The position numbers and the translations under genes were made by a program. Positions 34,590-47,548 of a stretch of DNA of 64,000 nt are shown here, in pieces; position 1 is the stretch's first letter; every line of letters begins with the position of its first letter. Under the pieces are notes generated by a model. The model ran no database searches and was not told the DNA's origin. It worked only from the letters and a program-made list of their open reading frames with translations. This DNA comes from Rhizomucor pusillus (Eukaryota; Mucoromycota; Mucoromycetes; Mucorales; Lichtheimiaceae): contig FWWN02000533.1 of NCBI GenBank assembly GCA_900175165.2, positions 1 through 64,000 of the forward strand, in the 5' to 3' direction.

Positions 34590-36473
34590 ATGTCATCCAA
34601 CGTCGTCGATTCGTCTATCATGAAACCTTCTGTCCATGAAGTGGATGACATTGTTGCCAAGGACATTGTTGAAGATGCAAATGAAGAGGAATTACAGTCT
34701 TCTCCTCCTACAAAGAAGAGCAAGACCGCTTCCTACTTTAATGTCATGTTCAGCGGTTTCGCACTGCTGTCTGATGGCTACCAGTCTGGTGTCATTAGTT
34801 TTATCAACCTGCTCTTGACGACGATCTATGGCTCGGAAATATTTAACTCTACTATGTCCTCCCGCCTCTCGTATTCTCTGTTCGTTGGTGCTATCATTGG
34901 CCAGATCGGTAAGTAGTAGAGTTGGATCACAAAATATAGCCTGCAGCCCAGAAATTGACCTGAATTGAACCTGCTACTACTAGGTTTTGGTCTCATTATT
35001 GATCGATTGGGTCGAAAGATTGGATTGATCCTGACCACTGCCTTTGTGATTCTCGGCGCAGCATTGTCTGCTGCATCAAGCGGAACCACACCGACAGGTC
35101 TGCTGTGGATGATGGTTGTCGCTCGCGGTGTCCTCGGTGTGGGAGTAGGTGGCGAATATCCCTGCAGCTCTGTATCAGCCGGCGAGTCAGCAGACGATGT
35201 CGCCCCTGGCCGTCGCGGAGCTCTGTTTGTCATGGTAATAGCGCTCTCTCTTTCTCTTTTCTTCTCACGTGAGAGACGATTTTTAACATTGCTTTAGGTA
35301 ACCAATTTCGTGATTGACCTTGGCTACGTCGTTTCGGCCGTCGTAGTAGTCGTATTACTGGCTATCTTCAAGGATAACCTGGAGCCTATCTGGCGTCTTG
35401 CTCTGGGCTTGGGTATCTTGCCACCGCTCTCGGTGCTTTACTGTAAGTTTACAGAAAAAAATTTGGGCTCGGATGTTATACCAGATTTTGATGGTGGTAC
35501 TGAATAACTATGACAGTCCGATTGAAGATGGCCGATTCCAAGCGATACCAAAAGGGTGCCATGCGTACAAAGGTGCCTTACTGGCTCATTTTCAAGCGAT
35601 ACTGGCCGCGTATGCTTGTTACATCCGGCCTCTGGTTTGTCTATGACTTTATCTCTTTTCCAAACGGTGTATTCTCATCCGTGATCATTGACAAGGCTGC
35701 GTCCGGCAAGTCGCTTATCGTAACTACCGCATGGAACGTCCTTTTGTACGCCTTTTACCTGCCCGGCTGTGTCAGCGGCGCGTTCGCTGTCGACAAGCTC
35801 GGCCGTCGTAAAACCCTCGCTCTGGGTCTTTTCCTGCAAGGTGCCGTCGGTATGATCATGGGCGGCGTTTACACCCCTCTTTCTGAGAACTGCTTCCCGA
35901 TGTTTGTGGTATGTAACATATGGCAACTGAATGTCACATGTCCTTGTTTGTCTGACGCGATGACGTGCATATGCACGTATTGTACACATTAGATCATATA
36001 CGGTATCTTCCTTGCATTGGGTGAATTCGGTCCTGGTGACTGCATGGGCCTCAATGCCATGGAGCTTTTTCCCACGGCTGTTCGAGGAACTGGTTACGGC
36101 ATTGCTGCTGGTACGTTTCTAATTATACACCTTACATATTTTCCCTGGGTATTTACATACATCCAACGCTGTAGCAATGGGTAAAGTGGGTGCAACAGTC
36201 GGTACGCTTGCGTTTCAGCCAATGCAGGATACATTGGGCGGCGTCCGTGGCCCCTTCCTGGTAGGTAGCGGCATTGCTATCGCTGCGAGCTTTGTTGCCT
36301 TTTTCACCTTGCCAGATGTCACTCCAGACTACTTGGAGGAACAAGATGCTGACTTTAAGCGATATCTCGCTGATCATGGCTACGACATTTCAAACCTAGG
36401 ACTGAATTCTCCAGCTAATAACTATTCTAGCACTGATGTTAATACCAAGAACAACCTTAATAGTCAATCGTAA
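34590..36473 (+). CDS. GIT1: Git1-like MFS permease for glycerophosphodiesters/phosphate
   Basis: Major facilitator of the phosphate:H+ symporter group. Features: acidic cytoplasmic N-terminus; first membrane helix [20 protein letters not shown]; loop 2-3 motif [12 protein letters not shown]; helix 4-5 [32 protein letters not shown]; central loop; [66 protein letters not shown]; about twelve hydrophobic spans in all. GGEYP and the GEFGPG-type motif are typical of Git1/Pho84 relatives and WFVYDF suits the Git1 side. About six exons with short introns. Ser/Asn-rich C-terminus. Likely plasma-membrane uptake of glycerophosphoinositol or glycerophosphocholine; exact substrate not decided by sequence. 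Confidence 0.88.
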
Positions 36474-37036
36474 ACGCATTAGTTCTGCACCGTTACTATG
36501 CACATATATATCCACCCGTCAATTGATGTAATTATTTATTTATCACATACAAAATTTATACATTCCAAAAAACAAAGATAATGTTGTTGACCAGCCTGTA
36601 CACAGACGCTGCGGAACAAGTGAATATCAACATGCAGGTAATCTTTACGCAAAGCAACAGGGAGCGCGGAGTGACCAGCACATATACCTGATTGCCTCGG
36701 ATATCTACATAGATTCTGCGAAGTATGACTATGTCATAGGTTTCTCAAATCTATCGTGTACAATAATGTCATCATTTCTTTAGCCGCTAATCCGCAAGCA
36801 AATGAATGCAGAGTGGATAATCCATATAATATTAGCAGGAGTTTTAATTATATGAAGATAGGTATATGTATGTGATTAATAATGTCAAAAGATGTCAGAT
36901 CAACTGACAAGGTTCGCATGATTAATGCGATGTGTATGTGTGATAAATAAATCAATGAAAAAATTGGAGCTTGTAAATAAAAAAGAGTAAAAGTAGAAAT
37001 GTAAAATGCATCTGGAAGATGTCAAAACAATGGAAC
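36474..37036. terminator. convergent 3' flanks of the two transporter genes
   Basis: About 560 bases between the stop codons of the Git1-like and siderophore transporters. AT-rich with several AATAAA-like words near 36940-36985. No gene seen. Confidence 0.4.
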
Positions 37037-39127
37037 TTATTTCTGCGCGATATCCTGCTCGGTAGCTTCTTCGTCGGTCCTACGACCAGCAAGATCACGG
37101 TTGTCGAGGACGTTCTGCTTGTCGCTGAGTCGGACATCAGAGATGAAGAAGAAGGCAATGATAGGAGGGAAAATAGCTGTGATGGTAGCGCCGAGACAGA
37201 GGTTGCGCATAACATGACTGTAGGCTGTAATGACGCCCTGGCGGATAGGATCTTCGGCAGGGTAAGTTGCAATGGTTGTTACAGAAGAGTAGAGCTCTGC
37301 GAGAAGAGTAGCATTGTTGGTGGGGACATATTCGGCGAGAGCTCCTGGCATCTGGTTTGTCCAGACAGCGGTTGCAATGGCTGAACCGACAGAGTTGCCG
37401 ATTTCAGTGATAAGCAGGACGAGGGCTGTGACAATAGCGACGTCGGTGTGAGCGACCAGTGCCTGCGCGACAAGCTGTGTAATGACTGAAGCGAAACCGC
37501 CTCCGAGACCTTGGAGGACCTGGCACCACACAAGTTCGACAGTCGACCCTAAAGCACCGCGGGAGTGGATCATGAGACCAACACCTAGCAAGCGGATAAG
37601 CAATCCAGCGATGAGAAGCCATTTGGGACGGCGCCACCAGATGAGAATGACACCAGACAAGAAACCAAACACAGTAAGTGCAACTGTTTGCGTGCCGCTA
37701 AAGTACGTAAGGTCTTTGGTCGACCAATCCGTTTTGACAACGTAGATAAACGAATATTGGTACGTGTACTGGAGATAGAATGAGACGAAATCAAAGAAAC
37801 CGATAAAGCAAGCTGCAACAATGTTGAAGTTTCTGAAGAAACGTAGAGGTGCAATTGGAAGAAAGCCGTATTTTTCGGCAAGGACAACTTCCCAAAAGGC
37901 AAAGACCGGTAAGAGAACACAACCAATGACAATCATAACGATCATCGAAGGAGTGTTCCAGCCTTGGCTGGCGGTAGGTGCGAGACCGAGCGGAAGGAGG
38001 ATAAGAGCAAGTGCTGCACCGATGAGAATTAGACCAGGAATCTATCAAAAGACATCAGTAAATCTGCCTAAATCAAGCAGCTTGTGAAATAAAAGGAAGA
38101 CTTACATCTGTTTCCTTGAAAGCGAGGATGCACGCTCGCACGGGATGCTTGAAAACGTTCTTTTCTTCGTTGTAGAGTTCAGGAAGCAAGTTTGCCTTTC
38201 TGGCCTTATATTGACCCAAAAGAAGTGCACCGATGACAGGAGCGAGACATGCAGGTACCATAATAGCGAACATACCGTAACCCCAGCGCCAGCCTCCACC
38301 GTTGAGAACACCGTTGACAACTTCGGCAGAGATCCAAGTGTTAATAATAAACGGCAAACTCATCACACCGCCCCAAAATGCACGATAGCGAAGACTGGTT
38401 ACGTCTGCCAGGACGATCTGAGTGAGGATCTACATATAATTGATGGATTAATGAGGGCGATCTTTTAAATGTAGCAAAGATATCTTCATACCTGAAGACC
38501 GGTGTAGCCAAAAGAATAGATAATGTTACCACCAGCGATCTGGCCGATATCGTTGGCGGAAGCATACAAGATGTATCCGATCACATACAAAATCAGCACA
38601 ACGATGCTAACGAGACAATGTCAGTTTGATTTTTACTCGTAGCTGCGCTGCGCACATACTAAGTTTCACCACGTCCAATGTAATCCGAAAGTTTGGCCAT
38701 GAATGGTTTGCCGATAGCGATAATGATTGATCCAGCAGTTTGAACGGTACCCGTCAATGAATGCTCGAGTACGGTCGAAGTCGCATACGATAAGTATTGG
38801 TATGTCGTGACACCGTCGAGAGAGTAAATGTATGAAGCCAAAATGAGACCGCAAAGAAGGAATATGTAACCGGATTTTCCCCAGACTGCTTGAGCTGCCT
38901 ACGTGACAATACCGTCAGCATATGATACGTGGTACATAGAAACGACGATTGCGTACTTCGACTTTGGCGACACCGGCAGAGAGTTCCTTGTCATGGATAT
39001 CAGCAGAAGAGGTATTGTCTCTCACTTCTTCAAGGGTGGCAGCTCGATGCTGATTAAACTCAGTATCGCTCTTCCCCTCATAACTTTGGACTCTTTCAGT
39101 CAGTTCCGTGTTGTAGGAGCTCGCCAT
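37037..39127 (-). CDS. SIT1: siderophore-iron transporter (MFS, Sit/Arn family)
   Basis: Imports ferric siderophore complexes. About 590 residues with roughly 14 hydrophobic spans. Exons give a polar N-terminus (MASSYNTELTERVQSYEGK), AVWGKSGYIFLLCGLILASYIYSLDGVTT-type first span, the conserved SYATS region, GSIIIAIGKPFMAKLSDYIGRGE, YVIGYILYASA, GGNIIYSFGYTGLQ, LADVTSLRYRAFW, WRWGYGMFAIMVP, FVSFYLQYTYQYSFIYVV, VLQGLGGGFASV, and ITEIGNSVGSAIATAVWTNQMP. These blocks are those of fungal siderophore permeases, distinguishing it from drug exporters. The start is the ATG ending at 39127; an upstream TTG at 39142 is not used. A GATA-type iron site lies 184 bases upstream. Confidence 0.92.
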
Positions 39128-40537
39128 CCTGTCGCAGGACAATATTGTTAGTCAAATTGGAAATAACATTCCAAAACAAGATTGCAATGTTGTACCTTTA
39201 TGAGTCACACTCCAAGTGCAGAACAAAGTATAAGAAAGAACGAGAAAATGGTCTTGTGCCAGGTCAATTGTATCTTTTTTTTTTTTTGCCTAGCCGTTGC
39301 ACAAAACACGTTATCTGATCGAATAATGTCTTTTCCTTCTATGGCGCATCGGTGCCGCACTAGATCTGATATCGAGGTGGCGGTGCAGCAATATCTCCTC
39401 CGCTTGCTAACGACAAAACATTGAATGTTTGCTTATGCATATTATGCACGGACAAGTCTCAGCTTGCAGTGCAGTCAGTAGATTGACATAGCAGCGATCA
39501 CGTACGTAGCTTACCGTAAAACGGGAGGTTGAGAATGGCAATTAAATGAAAGGATCGTAAACGTTTGTACTCCCAAAGGCGCGCTGCAAGCCGGCCGATG
39601 ATTCTTGAGCACGCGATGAACAGATTGGTATACAAGTCCCATAATTGGTTGTTTTAAAAAGTTAAAAAAGTTGCCTCGTCCAGACCTGTGCATGTTCGTT
39701 AGCGCGTCCAATTTGCTTTTTTGCCATCCCAGTCTGGTACATTTTGTATTCCATGCAAAGCATTGACAGATTTAGGCAAAAAAGAGATATCTCTAGTTAG
39801 AATTCTCCAATCTAAAGAAATACCAGTTCGAAGCTGTCGAGTCTGGACCTAGCAGTCGCTTCCTTTTCATCGTTCCCCGTGTTCGCTAGTTTGCTGTAAG
39901 CCCGCTTGGCAGAAGAAAATTTGTTTTCGAAAGAATCTCTGAGATTGAACGCGGCGATGTGGGCCGTTATCGTCCGCGCTCCCCAGCAATGCCGACCCCA
40001 TTGTTCAAACAATCATGCCATTGGCTGGGTTTCTTTTACATGTCGGGCCCTCAATGTCAATGTCAATGTCCACCCTGTTGTCGCTGAGTCTATGCAACAA
40101 CAGAAAAACTAATACTAGAACTTGTTCCATATAACAGCAAAGCGCTGAAATGATCATAAAGGTTGACTGTTTGTAATAATGGTTGTGCTCACCCTTTCGC
40201 AGGCCCTCATATTTGCAGAATTACGAACTTTGAGTTGAGCTAAGGTTTGTCAACGCAAAGGTTGCATTCGAATTATCGTCCTTTCTATCATTATTATGTA
40301 AGCATATATCGTAGCCACTGCAATACATATTCTCAGTTACGCGAATTGTTTGTAGATCACCAGTATGCGCATGGAAACAACACATGTTGAATAATGTATT
40401 CAAATATTGGATGGCAAAAAATGTGCATAAAGGTGTTTGTATTATGCATTGTCACTTAGTCGCTGCAACAATGCACAAAATATGCATGCTTGTGGCAAGT
40501 AAAAGTACATGTTATCCAAGTATCATCGAAATCAAAT
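39128..40537. promoter_or_regulatory. siderophore transporter promoter and intergenic region
   Basis: About 1.4 kb. The first few hundred bases are the promoter of the siderophore transporter. The remainder, up to the stop of the DnaJ gene, contains short frames without recognisable content and a poly-T run at 39275-39288. No RNA gene recognised. Confidence 0.45.
39311..39319 (-). promoter_or_regulatory. iron-GATA factor site (ATCAGATAA)
   Basis: The minus strand reads ATCAGATAA, a perfect match to ATCWGATAA, the extended site recognised by fungal iron-responsive GATA repressors (Fep1, SreA, Sfu1). It is about 184 bases upstream of the siderophore transporter start. A second GATA core lies close by near 39368-39372 without the full match. 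Function is inferred from the match and the target gene. Confidence 0.6.
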
Positions 40538-41996
40538 TTATGCAGTGATGCGACCTTTAGTCTTGACCTGGATGTCAGCAGTGTTTTTGTCCATCTCTGT
40601 ATGTCTGAAGATGTATCCGACAATGCGTAATGCCTCGGCCCGGCGCATTCTCGTTTTCTTATCCACAGTCTACACGGAATCAAAGCAGGTCATTTAGTAA
40701 ATGAACATACACTCAGCATCACCTACAGGGATATATATACTTGCCTTATCTTCCAATACATTTTTACAAACTTGTTGCAAGGTTGCTTCAATTTCAAATT
40801 TTGATGTCTGCCACAAGGCCTTATATGCCTGTAAAGGAAAGAATAATTAAAGCCTGCTGTAAGACTTTACAATCCATTTTTGTGGATTCAAACCTTTTCT
40901 GTTGCCTCCTCCTCCAGTTTTGCTCTCTGAGAAGAATCTAGACCTTCTGCTTCTGCCTTGGCCATCATTTCGGACAATGCCTGCATATCCATAAAGCTTC
41001 GAAGTGTAGTCCATAATCCTTTGACGGTGTTCCGCTTCTGCTTCATACTGTTAAAGAAGCTTGGCATTTCACCACCTCGAATGCCAAGAGCAATTTTAGC
41101 TCTATTGGAATAGATAGTGCCAACAGTGTGCAACAGATCTAGGCCATAACTCTCTTTCTTGAGTTTCTCGGCTTCTTCTTTAGTCATATCTTCATATGAC
41201 TTTACAAGGATCGGATCACTTGCGCATTCAACGTACATGTTGAGTCTGTGCTTCAAGTTGTCAGTCAGGTAGGCAATGCGCTCTTTTTGGCGCTCCTGCA
41301 TCTTTTCCATATGCTGGTTCATTTCTTCTTTTGATTTCTTCTGATCTCCTCCTGCAGCTTGATCTGCTTCCTCCGCCATCGCCATCGTCTGTGCGTCCGA
41401 GAAGACTTCACCAATAGATAAATCGCCAATGATTTCTGTTCAAAGTTTGTTTATCAGAAGCCGTGTAAAATCTTGATCCAACTATTTTAACGTACTTCGA
41501 AAAGCATCACCGCCAAACATTTGCTGGAAATGTTCTCGAGGATCTGCAAATCCTCCTTCAGGTTGTAGCTCCTTATCGCGACCGTACTTGTTGTAATGGG
41601 CGCGTAGATCGGGGTCGTACAGCACTTGATATGCTTCTGACACTTCTTTGAACTATCCATCTTTAAGTGTTCTAGCCCGGAGTCTGCTCGTCAAATTTAT
41701 AAGTACCTTTTCTTCGGCATCAGGCTCCTTGTTTTTATCTGGATGGTAAACCTAGCAAGCATTTTCAGCCTTTCTGCGCAAATAGCAGATAATTTATATC
41801 GAGAAAGATATACCATTGCCAGTTTTCTATGGAAATAAGTTACTCAGTGTGAGTAATCTACTGCTTTGCCAAGATCCTTAACCTGAACTTACCTGAATGC
41901 CTTCTTGATTTCGATGCTAGTAGCTGTGGGCTGCACGCCCAACAGCTCATAGTAGTATAGATTAACGGGCTTTTCGTCAGTACCAAAGTTCGACAT
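40538..41996 (-). CDS. DnaJ protein with DnaJ-X domain (Caj1/Djp1 type)
   Basis: J-domain co-chaperone of Hsp70. N-terminal J domain: YYELLGVQPTATSIEIKKAFR, HPDKN, then EKFKEVSEAYQVLYDPDLRAHYNKYG. After it comes GGFADPREHFQQMFGG, typical of this subgroup, then a helical X domain with LTDNLKHRLNMYVEC, LLHTVGTIYSNRAK, KGLWTTLRSFMDMQ and LWQTSKFEIEATLQQVC. No zinc-finger or C-terminal substrate domain of the type I/II proteins. The start codon ends at 41996 and the stop is at 40538. In yeast the closest proteins act in peroxisomal import and general cytosolic folding. Several short introns interrupt the J domain. Confidence 0.92.
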
Positions 41997-43797
41997 TTAG
42001 GAGTTCAAGAGTGGAATAAGTATAGCAGTCGAGAAAGAGTTGACGAAAAACTGGGTCGGAGTGTACAGAAGATCGCAAAGCATGTTTCCCGATGTTTGAA
42101 AATGACAGGTAACGGTGTTCTCGTTGACGACAAGTATTGATCCTTCTTGCCCATTATAATATAATAATTTGAATTCTACACTCTCGAGATACCGTGCATA
42201 CAAAAGACGCTGCTGATGTCAATTTCTGTGATAGCTTTTGATCTGTAAAATTGCTTACAATCTCTCTGATGCCGGACATGTGATATTTATAATATGCAGC
42301 CTACTTAACACATATCTCCAGCGTAGTAAGCTTAAGTCTCTTCTAATGTAACTCATCGACTATAATATTTGCAAGTGTTATAGATATCCGTTTGCAGATT
42401 TGATCAGTATTCTCACCGATTCTGTAATGCAGAGGACGCTTCGAAGTCCATACATGGTCAATGACGCAAACTTTCCAATAGCGGATAATAGCACTTAAAT
42501 ATGGAACAAGAGAAGTACATGATAATCGAAAGGCTTCGTTTTTCATTTCTGTATGCATATAACTAGAGCAAGTGTCGAGATCGATTCTTAAGAGTAGATA
42601 CATAGAATACGTTCGGCTTGATCGCAACCAAGTCGATGAGACGATCCATAGTTCCATCGATTAGCTTGGTGCTATAATCGATATGCGATATTCTCCTCAT
42701 TGGAGCTGTCTTTGGCTGGGTTGTGCTAGTTGCATGGTATTCAGGCACGAGGTATTTTCTGCTTTAGGGCCTCAGCCAAGAACCTATTGTGGATCTGTCG
42801 TTGCACAGACAACAAAATGCCATGAAAGCTTCAGAAAAGTAATGTGGCACAGCTGTGGCGTCAAGAACCATCAACACCTTATATCATGTTACCTTATTGA
42901 ACGGGTGTTTGGTTGCTGGGTGATATCGAGAATACAATAGCTTGGGTGTGTAAAGACATTTGCAGCAGCAAGTGTAAAGTGAACAATTTACTTTGCATAT
43001 CTTAACCTATCTTGGTCATCAAGAAGCTTATCTTTTACGCTAAGTTATCTACATTATGCATAACTAGATCGTAAGCGTTGATATTCAGTACAAAGACCAA
43101 AGGATTCTACTCCAGTGTTAGCACATATGCCGAGGAATTTGTAACCTTATTTCTCCGCTAGATCTCTTTGTCAGAAGGGTATCAGTAACAGCAGTTAACA
43201 GACTCTATATATTCTTGAAGGTCTTTAATTCGACTTTTTTGTCCTTTTTCTCATTGCTTTGGAAAGGGCAACGCCTCGTAACGTCTTGCACACGCATACA
43301 CGAAAGCACACTCGGATGACACTGGCACACATGTGGAACAGCTTGGAAGGGAAGGCTGGAATTAGCGTGGCTGTGCAGCAAACACAAAGAATATGTAAAT
43401 TTTAGCCTAGTGATAATACACGCCCTGCTGTTAATATTAGCCACTGGAAAGTCTATGCAATTTGCAAGTTTTTAGCTTAAAAGTGATATATGTTGTAAGA
43501 CTACTTACGGTCTAATAAGCACTACATGCATTGGCTAAGAACTATACGCGCTCCTATCTAATATGCAACGTTTAAGAACGTATTTGCGGACGGCAGACGC
43601 GCGGACAATTCATAGATAGTCATTTGTAATATATATAATTATGCAGATAGAGCTATCAAACGGGTGATACGTGTCTGTAGACGATGATAACAAAAGGCGA
43701 GCTCAGGACTAACACAGACCAGAGAGAACCAGCTGTACAAATTAGGATACGATTTTTTTTCCATCCACCACCACGCAGTTTCCCGCCATTCTTTAAC
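41997..43797. other. long intergenic region with weak minus-strand coding signal
   Basis: 1.8 kb between two outward-reading genes. On the minus strand about 42343-42748 holds two overlapping open frames (one with MRRISHIDYSTKLIDG, the other with FRLSCTSLVPYLSAIIRYW) that might be exons of a small gene, but I could not join them and see no domain. The rest is A/T-rich without features. Confidence 0.4.
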
Positions 43798-45726
43798 ATG
43801 TCTCAAGTACGAACGTCGTTTTCGGCAATGACAGAGCTTTCAAGTGACTAATCTGTGAATGTAGACCTCCAGCAAACGTTCCAGGTCCACTGATCCGGAG
43901 GACCGCCGGGATCACGAATTCGCAAAGTTCTTTGAGAACACGGAGGACATTGTTGACTGGTTACTGGAGAAGTTCCTGCAATCAACGTGGAAGATATCCA
44001 CTACAACGGAAATCAAGAACGCATACAAGAAATTGGCAAGTAAGTAACACCTCACCTTCGTGAAACTAGACTGTCACTTACAAAAGTATACATGCGTTCG
44101 CTATAGAGGAACGACGCCCATTCACTCCATTTCCATTTATGGATGTACAAGGATTGGCACCAAGACTCAAAGCGATCACATCTGGGGATGCATTCGATAA
44201 GAATGGATTCTTTCAGCTTATCAAAAGACTATGGAAATTCAATCTTGCTAGTTTGATATATCTTGTTTCGGAAGAACAACATCTGGATCAAGTACTCGAG
44301 TACTTTTTCGAACGTGCGTTGCCAGGTTATGTTCCTTGTACCGAACAAGTAATGAAGACGTACCTTGCAATCGTCTCGCGCCAGCTATACCATGAAACCA
44401 ACGAGTTGTACGAAGACTATGATAGCGATGAGGAGGAAGGACCGAATGCAATGCCAATATTAGTAAAGCGGCTTAAACCAGATCCTGACAGCAACACATT
44501 CGAGAACATTCCATCATGGAAGCTTTTTGCTTGCGATTTCAAAGGGATGGCTGAACGGCATCTTAAAGAGGTAGCACTCCGAGGTGTATTTACGCTGGAT
44601 ACATTCTTACTGAAACTGGAATATGTAGATACTGGAATTTGAAACACTTGATGATTGGGACAATGCCTATAGCAAGGAAAATGTATTGGAAAAAGTGAAG
44701 AAACTGGCCATGAGAATTGAAGATGACATTCGGGCGTTCAATGCAGTATGTCCTAATTAGAGGAAAGTCACTTTTGGAAAGTACTGACTATTGACCTTTG
44801 ACCAGGATATCTTTGATGAGCACAGTGATTATCAGAGCGCTGTACAAGAATACCAATCCATGATGTACGAACGTGATTCATTAGAGAAAAGAAGTCATCA
44901 AGAAATTAGAGCGCAGCCGCATGAAGACCCTATCTCGCAAGAGGCCGATGAAACCACCAGCGACTCTGAAGATCATCACGACGTTCCAGAAATAGCTCAA
45001 GATCACGGCGTTGCTCAGGAAGAAGCTCAGCAAGTCGATGATACAGAACAAAGAGGTACAAAACGGAGATTTGAAGAAGATCAAGTAGCGCCTGCTGCAA
45101 AGCGGCATCAGACATTACCAGGGTCGACTGTCGCCAATCAAAGCGACTCTTATCTCGAGGATTTGCTAGACGAGAGTTATCTGCAAGATGCAGGCAAGGA
45201 AACTAAAAATCAACGAAATGAATACGAAGATGAGGAATACTATGAAAACCAGCAAAATGAAGAACAATATGGCGAATATCATGAGAAACACCGAAATGAA
45301 GAAGATGAGGAGTATTATCAAAATCAGCGGCATGAAGAAGAAGACGAGGAAGATCAATTGTCAAGCGAAGAGTCTGAAGTTGAGAGCGAAGTTCCTAATA
45401 CCCCGCAGCATTCGCAACCTGTTCGCCGCAGACAACTGCCATGGACGACTCCCAGAAATCCGACATCACCGATACGTGACACTCAAGTTGGCGGAGGCAC
45501 CAAAAAATTGCGCAAGTACAATGAATACTGGACTCCAGAGGAACTTGAGGCACTTGAAGACGGACTGAGAAGATTTGGAAGAAGATGGGCAAAGATCAAA
45601 AAGGAATACCCTCTTGCGCTCGCAAGGCGATCGCAGGTACAACTCAAGGATAAAGTGCGAAATCAAGTGATTTCCCTGGAAAAGCAAGGAAAAGACTTGG
45701 GAGTTTACGCAGCATTCTATGACTAG
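43798..45726 (+). CDS. TRF/Taz1-like telomere-repeat binding protein with telobox Myb
   Basis: Probable double-strand telomeric DNA binder. Exon 1 encodes only MSQ; exon 2 gives TSSKRSRSTDPEDRR and a helical region (EDIVDWLLEKFLQSTW, FFQLIKRLWKFNLASLIYLV, VLEYFFERALPGYVP) that may be a TRFH-type dimerisation domain. A 43-nt intron (44586-44628: donor GGT|GTATTT, acceptor ATGTAG|ATACTG) restores frame into FETLDDWDNAYSKENV. Then a long acidic linker with Glu/Asn/Gln repeats (DEEYYENQQNEEQYGEYHE and similar), and at the C-terminus a Myb domain: YWTPEELEALEDGLRRFGR, WAKIKKEYP and the telobox QVQLKDKVRNQ. The Trp usual in LKDKWRN is Val here. C-terminal telobox position matches known telomere proteins. 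Confidence 0.82.
44586..44628 (+). other. 43-nt intron in the telobox gene
   Basis: Without this intron the frame hits a stop at 44642. With donor GGT|GTATTT and acceptor TATGTAG|ATACTG the reading continues into a sensible helical sequence. A branch-like ACTGAAAC lies inside. It is among the shortest introns I can place here. Confidence 0.65.
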
Positions 45727-45891
45727 TTACTATATACAGAATTATTTCCAAAATACACCCCTTTTTCCCTGTAGTCCTCTGATAAAGAGCAGATGCTTTC
45801 ACTTATACGATAGCTGTCTGAGTCTCAATGGGGCAGGATATCCGATGCACGGGTTTGCATTTTTGGGTTGCTTTGCCGCCTCTTCCACCTC

Positions 45892-47329
45892 ATGGGCAAC
45901 TCGGCATCAACGGAAAGCCGCAACAGCGCAACATCGGCGGAAGCGACTCAGAATCCGCCGAAAGAGACGCCTAGCACGGCAGGCTTTGTGGTAGAAAAGA
46001 AGCCGGCAGCACCTCCGGTAGTCACCACCACGACCGACTCGTCCTCACCGCATAATATACCTTATCGCATGTCTGTCACAGCACCCGGGCAGCCCATCGC
46101 AGACGAACCTGATTCTGCAACGAGCGATGCTCCACCAGAAACTGTGGAATCAGCAGCAAGGTCAGCAGCTTCACCGGCACCCAGGGCTGTTCCCGTATCG
46201 ACGGGACGGTCCGGTTGGGTATCCAGCACCGGAAGCACCAGTCCGTGGTACGGATCCTTATCATCTTCTGCCTCCTCACATCGAAGAAGCGATTCTGTAA
46301 GAGGACCATACTATCGAGCACGTGGAATGAGCATTACCAGGGATAATGAGTTTGAGGACGATCAATCGATGGGTCAGCAGCGGATGTCTCGAAGAGCAAG
46401 CATGTATCGTGACAGCAATGCGAGAGGTTAGAACTTGTTCCGACAGAGACGACAAGGGAGATCAATCAGTTACTCACAATCAATATTCATCAGGTGTGCC
46501 GACGATTATCACGTGGTCGCAAGAAGGAAATAATGTCTATGTCACGGGCACATTCAATGGGTGGAAGCATAAAATCAAGCTAGTTAAAAGGTGAGAAAAG
46601 CCCATACAGTGTTGTATTTATTTTCTGATTTATTGCAAACCAGCACACATGACTTTTCTGCAGTCCTGGAGCTTCCACCTGGCACACATCGCTTAAAGTT
46701 CATAGTGGACGATGAATGGAAATGCTCGAACGATATGGAAACAGCAACAGATCCGGATGGAAATTTGGTCAATTATTTGCAAGTGCTTGACGAAGATCAG
46801 GAGTACATGGACGACTTTGGTGATACGAGGACAGATCAAGGTAGGAGGAGAGAAAAGGCGTTTGGTAGATATTGACCCGTTCCGCTTACATAGTCTTCCC
46901 ATGCGCACAGAAACTATTTCGAGACCATCCACGCCTACAGAGGAGTATACGTCCGAGATCCCCGCCGATTTTATACGTCTCGCGTCTGTTGTCACGACCG
47001 AAGATGGTGCAAACAGCAAAGCAGTCAAAGGCTGGGAGAAACAGCAGCCGCAACCACCGTCCTTACCGCCACATTTGGACAAGATCCTTTTAAACTCGCA
47101 GGCTGTGAGCGAAGAAGATAACTCAGTCTTGCCGGAACCGAATCATGTCACGCTCAACCACTTGTACGCCACATCCATAAAGGACAATGTAATGGCCCTT
47201 TCTACGACAACTCGATACCGCAAAAAGGTACGTAAAGAAATATCGTTTTAGAAATACGAGGATGCTTACACACCGTTTATATAGTACGTCACGACCATGT
47301 ACTACAGACCTGTGCTTCCTAAAAATTAA
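45892..47329 (+). CDS. AMPK/Snf1 beta subunit
   Basis: Scaffold of the Snf1/AMPK energy-sensing kinase. MGNSASTESR gives an N-myristoylation start. A long Ser/Pro-rich region follows, then the glycogen-binding CBM48: PTIITWSQEGNNVYVTGTFNGW, HDFSAVLELPPGTHRLKFIVD, and the DGNLVNYLQV end. A linker with FGDTRTDQETISRPSTP is formed by an intron with donor CAAG|GTAGGA and acceptor GCACAG|AAACTA. The C-terminal ASC domain is complete: PPHLDKILLNS, LPEPNHVTLNHLYATSIKD, VMALSTTTRYRKKYVTTMYY and RPVLPKN at the stop. Five or so exons, about 400 residues. It lies 165 bases after the telobox gene on the same strand. The CBM keeps the conserved FNGW. Confidence 0.94.
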
Positions 47330-47548
47330 GCAGCAACACCCTTTTCCTTTCTTTGGCTTGGCCTCCTTCATCCCACAACCTTGCATCCTATATTCTCGTC
47401 TTTATTGTTCCTTCCCCTCAGCAATACAACTGTGCATACAAGGCATTCTTCCTTTTTTCTTTTTATTTCGACATAAAAAGGACACAAGATTATATACAAA
47501 AGGAAACATATAATTACATATCATGCAAGGTGATGATCATCGGTGTTG

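Noticed and set aside
39128..39142. longer siderophore transporter start at 39142
   Set aside because: The codon there is TTG; the first ATG is at 39127.
44586..44645. frameshift in the telobox gene
   Set aside because: A 43-nt intron with acceptable donor, branch and acceptor restores the frame.
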